DNA from: an uncultured bacterium
GTDB taxonomy: Bacteria > Bacillota > Clostridia > Lachnospirales > Lachnospiraceae
NCBI GenBank assembly: GCA_905215405.1
Contig: CAJMQE010000012.1
Span: 1-60,130 of the forward strand
DNA: 60,130 bases
Direction: 5' to 3'
Part shown: piece after piece, positions 9,723 to 17,413 of the stretch
Numbering within the stretch: position 1 is the first letter of the stretch
Layout: the number at the start of each line of letters is the position of its first letter
Notes under the pieces: model-generated
The model's database searches: none
What the model was told of the DNA's origin: nothing
What the model saw: the letters and a program-made list of their open reading frames with translations, nothing else
Made by a program: the position numbers and the translations under genes

Positions 9723-9760
9723 ACGGGTCTGCTGTTTGGAAATAATGGCAGGCCTGTCTT
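9723..9760 (+). terminator. Weak terminator after uxuB
   Basis: ACGGGTCTGC (9723-9732) can pair with GCAGGCCTGT (9747-9756), with two G-T pairs, and is followed by TCTTTACATTT. The T-run is interrupted, so read-through into the regulator gene is likely. Confidence 0.5.
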
Positions 9761-9814
9761 TACATTTAAAATAAATTGGACAGACTGGAATATTTGAAAG
9801 AAAGGAGACATACT

Positions 9815-10558
9815 ATGTCAGTGGCAAAGAAAGAGGAGGCCAGAACAGAATCATTAAATGATCTGACCTATAGAAAACTGAAGAAAGATATTATGACATT
9901 TGTCCTCGTTCCAGGAGATGTGATCAGTGCACAAAAAGTGGCAAGCAGGTATCAGGTTTCGAGAACACCAGCAAGAGAGGCAATTGTAAAGCTGGAAAAA
10001 GAGGGGCTTTTAAAGATTCTTCCTAAGTCGGGAACCTATGTAGCTAGAATCAATCTGGACAGAGCCAATCAGGAGTGGTTCGTAAGAATGAGCCTGGAAT
10101 GCTCAATGGCAGATCGTTTTGTAGAAAACTGTAATGAACAGGTCTTGAATGAAATGAAAGAAAATCTGGAGCTGCTCCGTAGGCTGACGGAATATCAGAT
10201 CGCAAGACATGAGGGAAGACAAAAAGAGGAAGAGCCGGAGATGGAGCATGTTTCCCGTATCGATATCGATAATTCATTTCACGATATGATCTATGAATGC
10301 AGCAAAGAGGCACTTGCACGCGAAATCATTGATACGCAGATGACACATTACAACCGTATCCGTTTTCTTGCAGAGATGAACAGTGAGCAGATCAGTCATA
10401 AAACGGTTGCAGAACATCTTGCGCTGATAGAGGCTGCTCAGAAAAAAGATGGAAAAGCTTTTGCCAGGATCTTAAAGAAACATGTTCGCAGAATTGAAAT
10501 CGATCAGCAGGAGATCATTGACAGATTCCCTGATTATTTTGAGGAACAGACGTATTAG
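9815..10558 (+). CDS. GntR family regulator, FCD subgroup, of the uronate locus
   Basis: 248 residues from ATG 9815, which has AAGGAG 7 bases upstream. An in-frame TTG at 9776 has no such site. The N-terminal winged helix contains VASRYQVSRTPAREAIVKLEKEGLL. The C-terminal helical FCD domain has His/Asp residues (DNSFHDMIYE and later His) of the kind that hold a metal and a carboxylate ligand. It lies between uxuB and the TRAP transporter. Both transcription units carry the same palindrome, so it most likely represses both until a uronate-derived acid is present. Confidence 0.9.
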   Translation: MSVAKKEEARTESLNDLTYRKLKKDIMTFVLVPGDVISAQKVASRYQVSRTPAREAIVKLEKEGLLKILPKSGTYVARINLDRANQEWFVRMSLECSMADRFVENCNEQVLNEMKENLELLRRLTEYQIARHEGRQKEEEPEMEHVSRIDIDNSFHDMIYECSKEALAREIIDTQMTHYNRIRFLAEMNSEQISHKTVAEHLALIEAAQKKDGKAFARILKKHVRRIEIDQQEIIDRFPDYFEEQTY

Positions 10559-10714
10559 TAGAACAATAAACTGTAAAATAATATTTTCCTAATCAAGATG
10601 GTGTATACAGGATAACCACAATACAAGTGCAAAATACACATAAAAGCGATGAAAACATATTTAAAACATGTAAAAGTGCACAAAAATAAATCTGTTTTAT
10701 GTGGATATCATCAA

Positions 10715-10743
10715 TTGTATTCTAACAACTAACATGTTAGTAT
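10715..10743 (+). promoter_or_regulatory. dctP promoter overlapping the second uronate operator
   Basis: -35 TTGTAT (10715-10720), 17 bases, -10 TAGTAT (10738-10743). The palindrome ACTAACATGTTAGT (10728-10741) overlaps the -10, so a bound repressor would block polymerase. It is identical to the 14-bp core at the uxuA promoter. Outside the palindrome, the 10559-10795 gap shows only AT-rich DNA. Confidence 0.75.
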
Positions 10744-10795
10744 TGCACTTGTGGTAATTCAATATATATTATTTATATATGAGGAGGAAAAATAT

Positions 10796-11821
10796 ATGAA
10801 ATTAAGAAGTCTGGTAGCTATTGGTCTTTCAACTCTTATGGTTGGTTCTCTGTGTGCTTGTGGAAACACAAAGAAAACAGATGATGCATCTGGGGATGCA
10901 ACGGTAACACTTGTTATGGCAGAGGTCAATCCGCTGGATACGATCGTTGGTAAGACTGATAACGCATTTAAAGAAAAAGTAGAAGAATTATCAGGTGGAT
11001 CGATCAAGGTCGACCTTCAGGCAAGCGGTGTGCTTGGATCTGAAAATGATGTACTCGATACAATGCTCGGCGGCGGTGGTACGATCGATGTCGCCAGAAT
11101 CTCAGCATTTGCACTGACAAGTTACGGTGCAAAGAAATCTACACTTTTATCCATTCCTTATACATTTGAAAATAGAACACATTACTGGAATTTCGTTAAC
11201 AGTGACCTTTCGGATGAATTTCTGATGGAGCCACATGATCTCGGACTTGGTGTCAGAGGCCTTTTCTATGGAGAAGAGGGATTCCGTCATTTCTTTACAA
11301 CAAAAGAAGTCAAGACAATAGATGATCTGAAGGGCATGAAACTCCGTGTTTCCAACGATCCTATTATGACTGGTATGGTCAACTCCCTTGGAGCAAATCC
11401 TACAGTTGTATCTTTCAATGAACTGTACTCAGCATTACAGACTGGTGTCGTAGATGGTGCAGAACAGCCAATCGCAAATTATAAATCCAATGCATTTCCT
11501 GAAGTAGCAAATAATCTGATTCTAGATGGTCATACATTAGGTGCCGTTGAAGTTATTATTTCAGACAGCAGCTGGGATAAATTATCAGAGAATCAGCAGA
11601 ACATCTTAAAAGAAGCATCTAAATATGCAGAAGATTTCAATGCTAAGACATCGGAATCAGCAGAAAATGATGTATTATCCGAGTTAAAGGCCAGTGGTTG
11701 TAATATCGTTGAAGTTAATGATAAGACTCCATGGCAGAATGCTTGTAAGGATCTGATCGATTCTTCTACCAAGGATAACAAAGAACTGTATCAGAAGATC
11801 CTCGATTTAAAAACAAAATAA
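10796..11821 (+). CDS. dctP: TRAP transporter solute-binding lipoprotein (DctP family)
   Basis: 341 residues from ATG 10796, preceded by GAGGAGG. The N-terminus is a lipoprotein signal with the predicted lipidated Cys at 22 (SLCAC), so the protein is tethered outside the membrane. The body is a DctP fold with the conserved LKGMKLRV segment, whose Arg binds the substrate carboxylate in known members, and ELYSALQTGVVDGAE. Operator sharing with uxuAB points to glucuronate, galacturonate or a related sugar acid as ligand. An upstream in-frame start at 10751 would spoil the signal peptide and is rejected. Confidence 0.92.
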   Translation: MKLRSLVAIGLSTLMVGSLCACGNTKKTDDASGDATVTLVMAEVNPLDTIVGKTDNAFKEKVEELSGGSIKVDLQASGVLGSENDVLDTMLGGGGTIDVARISAFALTSYGAKKSTLLSIPYTFENRTHYWNFVNSDLSDEFLMEPHDLGLGVRGLFYGEEGFRHFFTTKEVKTIDDLKGMKLRVSNDPIMTGMVNSLGANPTVVSFNELYSALQTGVVDGAEQPIANYKSNAFPEVANNLILDGHTLGAVEVIISDSSWDKLSENQQNILKEASKYAEDFNAKTSESAENDVLSELKASGCNIVEVNDKTPWQNACKDLIDSSTKDNKELYQKILDLKTK

Positions 11822-11861
11822 GTAGATACGCAGTAAATCAATAACTGGTAGGAGGATACAT

Positions 11862-12389
11862 ATGCAATCGGTATTTGAAAAGATAGATAAACTAAAACCG
11901 GTATATAACATGGTTTACCGGATTGTTATGATCATTTGTAAACTGCTTCTGATCGTGGATATTCTGATCACTAGTATGTCTGTTGTTGGAAGATATGTCT
12001 CATTTATTCCGGATCCGGCATGGAGCGAGGAGATGGTACTGACCTGTATGGCTTATATGGCAGTTCTATCTGCAGCCCTTGCAATTAAACGTGGAGCACA
12101 TATTAGAATGACAGCACTGGATATATATATGCCAAAGAATCTGGTAAAAAGTCTGGATGTCATAGCAGATGTAGCAGTCATGATTCTGGGCTTCATCATG
12201 CTGATAGTCGGATGGAAGTATGCAGCAGGAATCGGTTCCAAAGGTACCTATGTCAGCATGCCATTTCTCTCCAAGTTCTGGATGTATTTCCCGGTTCCAC
12301 TGGCTGGACTGGTCATGATCATTTTTGAACTTGAGACCCTTTATAATCATTTGAAGGCATTTTTTGTAAAGGAGGAGATAAAAGCATGA
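11862..12389 (+). CDS. dctQ: TRAP transporter small permease (DctQ)
   Basis: 175 residues with four hydrophobic segments (about 22-42, 57-73, 93-113 and 134-154), the DctQ layout. The motif DPAWSEEMVLTCMAYMAVLSAA matches the family's core between the first two segments. It connects the binding protein to the large permease in a sodium-driven uptake system. ATG at 11862 follows GGAGG. Its stop overlaps the start of dctM by four bases (ATGA), which implies coupled translation. Confidence 0.9.
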   Translation: MQSVFEKIDKLKPVYNMVYRIVMIICKLLLIVDILITSMSVVGRYVSFIPDPAWSEEMVLTCMAYMAVLSAALAIKRGAHIRMTALDIYMPKNLVKSLDVIADVAVMILGFIMLIVGWKYAAGIGSKGTYVSMPFLSKFWMYFPVPLAGLVMIIFELETLYNHLKAFFVKEEIKA

Positions 12390-13681
12390 ATGTAAATACA
12401 CTCGCTATATGTGTACTGTTGATCAGTTTTCTGGTCATGGTATTTATGAGATTTCCAATTGCTTATGCGGTTGCATTATCATCTATTCTGTGTCTGATCG
12501 TGCAGGGAAAGCCACTTACGGTCGTTTGTCAGCAGATGGTCAAGGGAATTAGTTCCTTCAGTCTGATGGCAGTTCCATTCTTTATAACCATGGGCTGTCT
12601 GATGGGATCGGGCGGTATTTCGAAAAAGCTGATCGCACTGGCGGATGCCTGTGTTGGCTGGATGCGTGGTGGTATGGCAATGGTCAATATCGTTGCTTCT
12701 TATTTCTTTGGTGGTATTTCAGGATCTGCATCGGCAGATACAGCATCCTTAGGCTCTATTCTGATTCCTATGATGGTAGATCAGGGATATGATGCAGACT
12801 TTTCAACAGCAGTAACCATTACTTCATCTTGTGAGGGACTGCTTGTTCCACCAAGTCATAACATGGTCATTTATGCGACGACAGCAGGTGGGCTTTCAGT
12901 CGGCAGTCTGTTCCTGGCAGGATATTTACCAGGAGCTTTACTGGCAGCATCACTGATGGTCGGTTCCTATATTATTTCTGTCAGAAGAAATTACCCGAAG
13001 GGTGCGAAATTCAGCATTAAGACACTTTTAAAACAGCTCAGTGTATCTTTCTGGGCACTGGCAGCAGTTCTGATCGTTGTCATCGGTGTTGTTGGCGGTG
13101 TATTTACAGCAACAGAATCAGCAGCCATCGCTGTTATCTACAGTTTGATCGTCAGTGTATTTATCTACAAAGGCCTCGACTGGAAAGGGGTATGGCGTGT
13201 ATTGAGTGAATGTGTGGATACACTTTCCATCGTTCTGATACTGATTGCAACATCAAGTGTATTTGGATACTGTCTGACAACATTGCATGTACCAGATCTG
13301 GCAGCAAATGCGATTACAGGTCTGACAACAAACCCAATTCTGGTTGCACTGTTATTAAATCTGATTCTTCTGGTTCTTGGATGTATTATGGATATGGCAC
13401 CAATCATTCTGATTGCAACACCTATCCTGCTTCCAATTGCAAAATCCATTGGAATCGATCCAATTCAGTTCGGTATTATGGTAGTTCTGAACTGTGGTAT
13501 CGGTCTTCTGACTCCACCAGTTGGTGCGGTACTTTTTATCGGTTCTGCAGTCAGCAAGGTATCAATGGAAAAGGTCGTAAAAGCTACCCTTCCATTCTAT
13601 CTGTGCATGCTGATCACTTTATTGCTGATTACATTTATTCCACAGATCAGCCTGTGGCTTCCAACTGTATTTGCTCATTGA
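12386..13681 (+). CDS. dctM: TRAP transporter large permease (DctM)
   Basis: 431 residues with about 12 membrane segments, the standard DctM length. Conserved features include RFPIAYAVALSS near the N-terminus, GGISGSASADTASLGSILIPMM in the first inverted half and GIGLLTPPVGAVLF near the end. It is the ion-coupled transport subunit for the sugar acid bound by DctP. It overlaps dctQ by four bases. No terminator is seen after it; a tandem repeat region follows. Confidence 0.93.
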   Translation: MNVNTLAICVLLISFLVMVFMRFPIAYAVALSSILCLIVQGKPLTVVCQQMVKGISSFSLMAVPFFITMGCLMGSGGISKKLIALADACVGWMRGGMAMVNIVASYFFGGISGSASADTASLGSILIPMMVDQGYDADFSTAVTITSSCEGLLVPPSHNMVIYATTAGGLSVGSLFLAGYLPGALLAASLMVGSYIISVRRNYPKGAKFSIKTLLKQLSVSFWALAAVLIVVIGVVGGVFTATESAAIAVIYSLIVSVFIYKGLDWKGVWRVLSECVDTLSIVLILIATSSVFGYCLTTLHVPDLAANAITGLTTNPILVALLLNLILLVLGCIMDMAPIILIATPILLPIAKSIGIDPIQFGIMVVLNCGIGLLTPPVGAVLFIGSAVSKVSMEKVVKATLPFYLCMLITLLLITFIPQISLWLPTVFAH

Positions 13682-13689
13682 TCCAGCAG

Positions 13690-13865
13690 CATTCGTATTA
13701 GTATGGTGAGAAGCATGGAGTATTCATATTAGTATGGTGAGTAGTCAGTAGTATGTAGTATTCATATTAGTACGGTGAGAAGCATGTAGTATTTGTATTA
13801 GTACGGTGAGTAGTATGTAGTATTAGTGTTAGTACAGCGATTAGTATGTAGTGTTAGTACAGTGA
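13690..13865. repeat. Degenerate tandem repeats of about 31 bp
   Basis: Five to six copies are built on GTATTAGTATGGTGAG joined to AAGCATG(G/T)AGTATT or TAGTATGTAGTATT. Later copies decay toward GTTAGTACAG. The array fills the gap between dctM and the YcxB-like gene. No reading frame is maintained and no strong hairpin is present. Confidence 0.8.
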
Positions 13866-13921
13866 CTTTAGTCAGGTGAATAACAGGAAAACGACAAATA
13901 TTATACAAAGGAGCTGATAAA

Positions 13922-14434
13922 ATGTATTATTTTACCTGCAGGACGAGTGCCAGAGATTATTGGCAGTTATCCATGTATTATACTTATGGTTCGATAGCCG
14001 GTATCTGTAACATCGTATTTACAGTAGCGATGATCGTTATGGCATGCAGTTTCTGGGCAAGGGCAAATGTTTTACTAAAGGTGTGCATGCTCATTGGATG
14101 TTGTCTCTTTACAGTCATTCAACCACTTGCAGTATGGATGAAGGCAAGAAAGATGGCAGCAGGTATTTCCTGTGACACGGAACTTATATTTGGAGAAAAA
14201 GGTGTACATATTAGCACAAATGAGCAGAGTGCAGAGATTGCCTGGAGCAGTATAAAAGGGTTTGCAGTAAAGCCAACAATGGTCATCCTTTATTCCGACC
14301 AGTCTCATGGCTATGTACTGAATAATAAGGTCCTGGGCGATAAAAGAAATGCGTTCTGTCAGTATGTATCAGCCAGCATGGAAAAACAGAAAAAAAGAGC
14401 TGTTAGCGGGAAAAGACAAAAACAGACAGTATGA
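13922..14434 (+). CDS. YcxB-like membrane protein
   Basis: 170 residues. Two membrane segments (about 23-43 and 50-72) are followed by a cytoplasmic domain with the pattern FGEKGVHIS...EIAWSSIKGF...MVILYSDQSHGYVLNNKVL, as in the YcxB family. That part resembles a small PH-like beta fold. The family has no proven function. AAGGAG stands before ATG 13922. The C-terminus is Lys/Arg-rich. It stands alone between repeat-rich gaps, so context adds nothing. Confidence 0.75.
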   Translation: MYYFTCRTSARDYWQLSMYYTYGSIAGICNIVFTVAMIVMACSFWARANVLLKVCMLIGCCLFTVIQPLAVWMKARKMAAGISCDTELIFGEKGVHISTNEQSAEIAWSSIKGFAVKPTMVILYSDQSHGYVLNNKVLGDKRNAFCQYVSASMEKQKKRAVSGKRQKQTV

Positions 14435-14970
14435 GATGAGGATCCTAGATGAGGGGCATAAGAGATAGAAATTATATTTCTTAAGGTAGAGAACAAAAGC
14501 CTTAAGAGATAGAGATCATAATAAAGATAGAATGAAATCAGTGATCAAAATATAGAATGAAACCAGTAAGCAAAAGATAGATAGAATTATAAGAGAGAGC
14601 AAAATAGAGGTAGAGTTAAAGAAAGAAGTATAATATACAACCATAAGAAAGATGGTGAAAGAACAGAAAAGACGTCAGTATGCAGGTGGCAGTAAGTGTA
14701 AGAATCTGCATGCGGGTGTCTTTTTGTTGTGGTATTTATACTTATCACAGTTAGTGGGCAGATATGTCGTTTATATGTCATCTGAGGGCAGAAAGGTGCA
14801 CATAACGGTACATGTGGTTCGGTCAAATAGGAAGAAAGTATACTTGGAAGGATAAGGAAATATGTTATATAATAAGCAAAGAAAACAATAGGAATAAGAG
14901 CATTCCGTATGAATGCAGCAGCCCAGGTAAGGTTTTGGGACTGAATCGATAACGAAATATGGAGGATATG
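14435..14970 (+). other. Repeat-rich gap with a possible structured leader
   Basis: The first half has loose tandem repeats, with ATAGAATGAAA(T/C)CAGT twice about 25 bases apart (14530-14580). A 67-codon frame at 14652 lacks a ribosome binding site and family features and is not called. Just before the next gene, GCATTC (14900-14905) pairs with GAATGC (14911-14916), and CCCA (14922-14925) with TGGG (14936-14939). This may be a small structured 5' leader, but it matches no riboswitch known to me. Confidence 0.45.
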
Positions 14971-15765
14971 ATGTTAAAAATGCTTCGAAGTACGAGAATC
15001 GGGTACTATGTCACAAGTATCACAGGTGCATTTGCAATTATTTTTTGGCAGCTATTTATAAATAATAATGTTGGAATGGCAATAGCACTAGCATTTTTAT
15101 GGATCTTGATTATGGCGACTATATTTTCTATAGTTGCAGCAAAGAGAATTAGAAAGATTAATACTTACCTGTATAATGAATGTAAGCCACAAAAGTTCGT
15201 AGAGGAAATGGAAAAACTATATAATCAGCAGACGGAAGAAGGGAATAAAAATACGATCAGAATTAGTCTATCAGCTGGAAATATAGATGCAGGAAATTTA
15301 GAACGAGGAAAGCAATATCTGGATCAGGTGACGCCATTAAGTGTGAAAAAATATGTAGATGTACTCAGACAGATCGTATTTTTTAATAATCGTGCGACCT
15401 ACTACATGAGAACGGGCCAGTTGATGGAGGCAGAAATGGATCTGGCATGTATGCAAGAGGTATTAAAAACGAAAAAGCTGTTCGAAAAGAACCGCAGAAA
15501 ATATATGGATGCCTATGAGTATAAAAAAGTTCAGCTAGGCATCATTTCCAATCAGTTTGATGGTGCAGAGAAAATTCTGAAGATTGGTCTGGAAAGAGAA
15601 AAATCAATGTTGTCTCAGGTTTCTTTTCGTTATTATCTGGGGCTTGTCTATCTGCATGAACAGAAGATGACAGAAGCAAGAGAATGTTTTACATTTGTAG
15701 TGGAACATGGTGGAACGACTTGGTATGTGGGGATGGCAAAGGAAAAACTGAAAGAATGCATATAA
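14971..15765 (+). CDS. Membrane protein with a TPR-like cytoplasmic domain, function unknown
   Basis: 264 residues from ATG 14971. GGAGG at 14961-14965 favours it over ATG 14959, which overlaps that site. Two membrane segments (about 11-28 and 33-52) anchor a helical domain. Its helix pairs, such as NRATYYMRTGQLMEAEMDLACM and FRYYLGLVYLHEQKMTEARECF, read like tetratricopeptide units with A/G/Y at the packing positions. Such domains usually bind partner proteins. No enzyme motif is seen and neighbours give no clue. A strong terminator follows. Confidence 0.7.
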   Translation: MLKMLRSTRIGYYVTSITGAFAIIFWQLFINNNVGMAIALAFLWILIMATIFSIVAAKRIRKINTYLYNECKPQKFVEEMEKLYNQQTEEGNKNTIRISLSAGNIDAGNLERGKQYLDQVTPLSVKKYVDVLRQIVFFNNRATYYMRTGQLMEAEMDLACMQEVLKTKKLFEKNRRKYMDAYEYKKVQLGIISNQFDGAEKILKIGLEREKSMLSQVSFRYYLGLVYLHEQKMTEARECFTFVVEHGGTTWYVGMAKEKLKECI

Positions 15766-15774
15766 GGGTAAAAG

Positions 15775-15818
15775 GATCTTATAGTCAGGACAGATGTGGA
15801 CTGTAAGGTCTTTTTTTT
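15775..15818 (+). terminator. Intrinsic terminator
   Basis: GATCTTATAGTC (15775-15786) pairs with GACTGTAAGGTC (15799-15810), 12 pairs including two G-T, followed by eight T. It isolates the sulfur operon that starts next. Confidence 0.9.
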
Positions 15819-15868
15819 ATATTAGAAAAGAACTAGTTGTCCTTTTTTAATTACTTTCATTTTATGTA

Positions 15869-15928
15869 TTGACAAAAACTTCCACTGGGTATATATTCAA
15901 AGCATACTAATCATAGTTTATTAGTATG
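15869..15928 (+). promoter_or_regulatory. Strong promoter and start-site inverted repeat of the sulfur operon
   Basis: TTGACA (15869-15874), a 17-base spacer and TATATT (15892-15897) form a near-consensus sigma-A promoter. Directly downstream, CATACTAAT (15903-15911) and ATTAGTATG (15920-15928) are a perfect 9-bp inverted repeat spanning the expected start. It may be an operator for the LysR protein at 19660 or for another sulfur regulator, or a 5' hairpin in the RNA. Confidence 0.75.
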
Positions 15929-15969
15929 AATAGTAGGAATAAGGACATCAATAGGTAAGGGAGGAAGAA

Positions 15970-16113
15970 ATGATGAAAGTAGTCGCAAGCACAGCCAATG
16001 TATGGCAGACGGAAATTAAGGAGAATGACAGAACTGGAAAGAGACAGTATGGCTGTTGTTGCTGTAGCAGAGAATATAAGGATGCTACGGCTACTTTTTG
16101 TGCGAATTCCTAA
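15970..16113 (+). CDS. Cys-rich leader peptide (putative cysteine attenuator peptide)
   Basis: 47 codons from ATG 15970, or 46 from ATG 15973. GGGAGG at 15959-15964 gives a good ribosome binding site. Codons 29-32 (16054-16065: TGT TGT TGC TGT) are four consecutive Cys in the context QYGCCCCSR; one more Cys is near the end (TFCANS). The stop is TAA at 16111. Only 18 bases after the stop a perfect terminator begins, and the genes beyond belong to methionine-cysteine metabolism. This is how leader peptides sense a charged tRNA through ribosome stalling. The body outside the Cys run looks like a real peptide, so a modified or metal-binding small protein is an alternative. Confidence 0.75.
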   Translation: MMKVVASTANVWQTEIKENDRTGKRQYGCCCCSREYKDATATFCANS

Positions 16114-16158
16114 GCAGTAAAAAGAGGGGACAGATGCATGAAAATGCATCTTTTTTTT
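16064..16158 (+). promoter_or_regulatory. Attenuator: terminator with possible competing structures
   Basis: The terminator pairs AGATGCAT (16132-16139) with ATGCATCT (16144-16151) around a GAAA loop and is followed by eight T. Upstream, GTAGCA (16064-16069, over the last Cys codon) can pair with TGCTAC (16083-16088). If a ribosome stalled on the Cys codons covers the first of these, AAGGATGC (16078-16085) is free to pair with GCATCTTT (16146-16153) and break the terminator. The pairings were found by eye; no folding energy was calculated. Confidence 0.65.
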
Positions 16159-16208
16159 GTATATAGGATATGGTTGCACAATGTGATTGGAAGGAAAGGA
16201 GAATTGGT

Positions 16209-17354
16209 ATGAAGCGTGGAGAAGCGAGTACCACAGCTCAGTTATGCGCATTTACGAGGGCGTATCATTCCAGATATCAGAGCAGACACATTTATAATGA
16301 TTATCTTGCTTATGGTCTGCTGGGACGTAAGGGGTACGATAGGATGAAGGAGCAGGTCGGCACAATGACGACTGGAGTAATGGAGGGAATATCGGAGGAA
16401 ACAAAGCAGAGCGTAGGGCAGGATAACAGGCAGGAATCTTTCCAGAGAGCAGAAAAGGAAAGCAGGCAGCAAAATTGGCAGGACTCCCAGCAGCAAATGA
16501 GGCAGCAGGGAGAGCAAAGAGCGGAATTGAGAACTGGCCAGGAAATGTGTAGGGGAGCAGTTACACAAACAGAACAAGAGTTGGCAGGTAAACAAGATCC
16601 ATGGTATGGAGAATTTCTGGATCGTATGATCGCACCAATCATTTTGCCACGTGTACGTTATGCAGAAGAACGTCTGGTGATATTTGCACATTCAAGACAG
16701 GCGCAGGAATTGCAGGAGCCGACACAGTATGTTATCTGTGGGGCCGGATTAGACAGTTTTGCATTTCGTAACAGAAATCCCAGACTGGAGATCTTTGAGC
16801 TGGATCACCCGGATACACAGAAAATGAAGCTGGAACGGATCAGACAGGCGGGATGGAAATTACCAGAGCATACACATCTGGTACCGATTGATTTTGAACG
16901 ACAGGATCTGGGGCAGGTATTGTTACAGGCGGGATTTCGCCCGGAAAGAAAAACATTTATTGCCATTCTGGGCGTGACCTATTATCTATCGCAAACGGTA
17001 TTTGCTGAAACACTGCAGACATTTGGCAGGTTGTCAGAGGGACCTTGTCAGATTGTATTTGATTATCCGGAACACTATGACCTTGATGAAGAAGGGCAAA
17101 AGCTGATTCCGGAAAGGATGAAACAACTTCTTGAGATGACGGATCAAATGGGGGAAACAATGAAGGGTGGCATTTCACTTGATTTATTGCGCAGGATCGT
17201 TGGCAATATGGGATTTATGATCAGGGAGCACATGACGCCGGCTAGAATCCAGGATTGCTATTTCCGGAATTCTGAGCAGATGCGGGCGTATGAAAATATT
17301 CATTTCCTCTTACTAGAAAGACGGGAAAAAATGAATTATGGAGATAACATTTAG
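16209..17354 (+). CDS. Class I SAM-dependent methyltransferase, leucine carboxyl methyltransferase-like
   Basis: 381 residues from ATG 16209 (AAAGGAG 7 bases before). The N-terminus STTAQLCAFTRAYHSRYQSR and the later NDYLAYGLLG are typical of TcmP/LCM-type methyltransferases. The SAM site is YVICGAGLDSFAFR (about 178-191), with an acidic ELDHP after the next strand. A Gln/Glu-rich stretch of about 70 residues (roughly 55-125) interrupts the two conserved blocks and looks like disordered filler. It leads the mccB-mccA-like operon. In Bacillus subtilis the methyltransferase gene yrrT similarly accompanies mccAB, so a role in SAM recycling is possible. The true substrate is unknown. Confidence 0.8.
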   Translation: MKRGEASTTAQLCAFTRAYHSRYQSRHIYNDYLAYGLLGRKGYDRMKEQVGTMTTGVMEGISEETKQSVGQDNRQESFQRAEKESRQQNWQDSQQQMRQQGEQRAELRTGQEMCRGAVTQTEQELAGKQDPWYGEFLDRMIAPIILPRVRYAEERLVIFAHSRQAQELQEPTQYVICGAGLDSFAFRNRNPRLEIFELDHPDTQKMKLERIRQAGWKLPEHTHLVPIDFERQDLGQVLLQAGFRPERKTFIAILGVTYYLSQTVFAETLQTFGRLSEGPCQIVFDYPEHYDLDEEGQKLIPERMKQLLEMTDQMGETMKGGISLDLLRRIVGNMGFMIREHMTPARIQDCYFRNSEQMRAYENIHFLLLERREKMNYGDNI

Positions 17355-17413
17355 CGAAATAGGAAAAAGGCAGCATGAGCATAGAACAATCAATCAAACA
17401 GGAGGAAACTATT

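Noticed and set aside
9776..9814. Longer N-terminus of the GntR protein from TTG 9776
   Set aside because: ATG 9815 has a proper ribosome binding site; the extension crosses that site.
14652..14855. 67-codon open frame
   Set aside because: No ribosome binding site, no family features, odd composition; the gap is repeat-rich.
15970..16113. RiPP or lanthipeptide precursor
   Set aside because: No modification enzyme or dedicated exporter adjoins it, and the terminator plus sulfur operon fit an attenuator better.
15898..16208. SAM (S-box) riboswitch or T-box before the sulfur operon
   Set aside because: No S-box core or T-box TGG-type antiterminator motif was recognised; the Cys-codon attenuator explains the leader.
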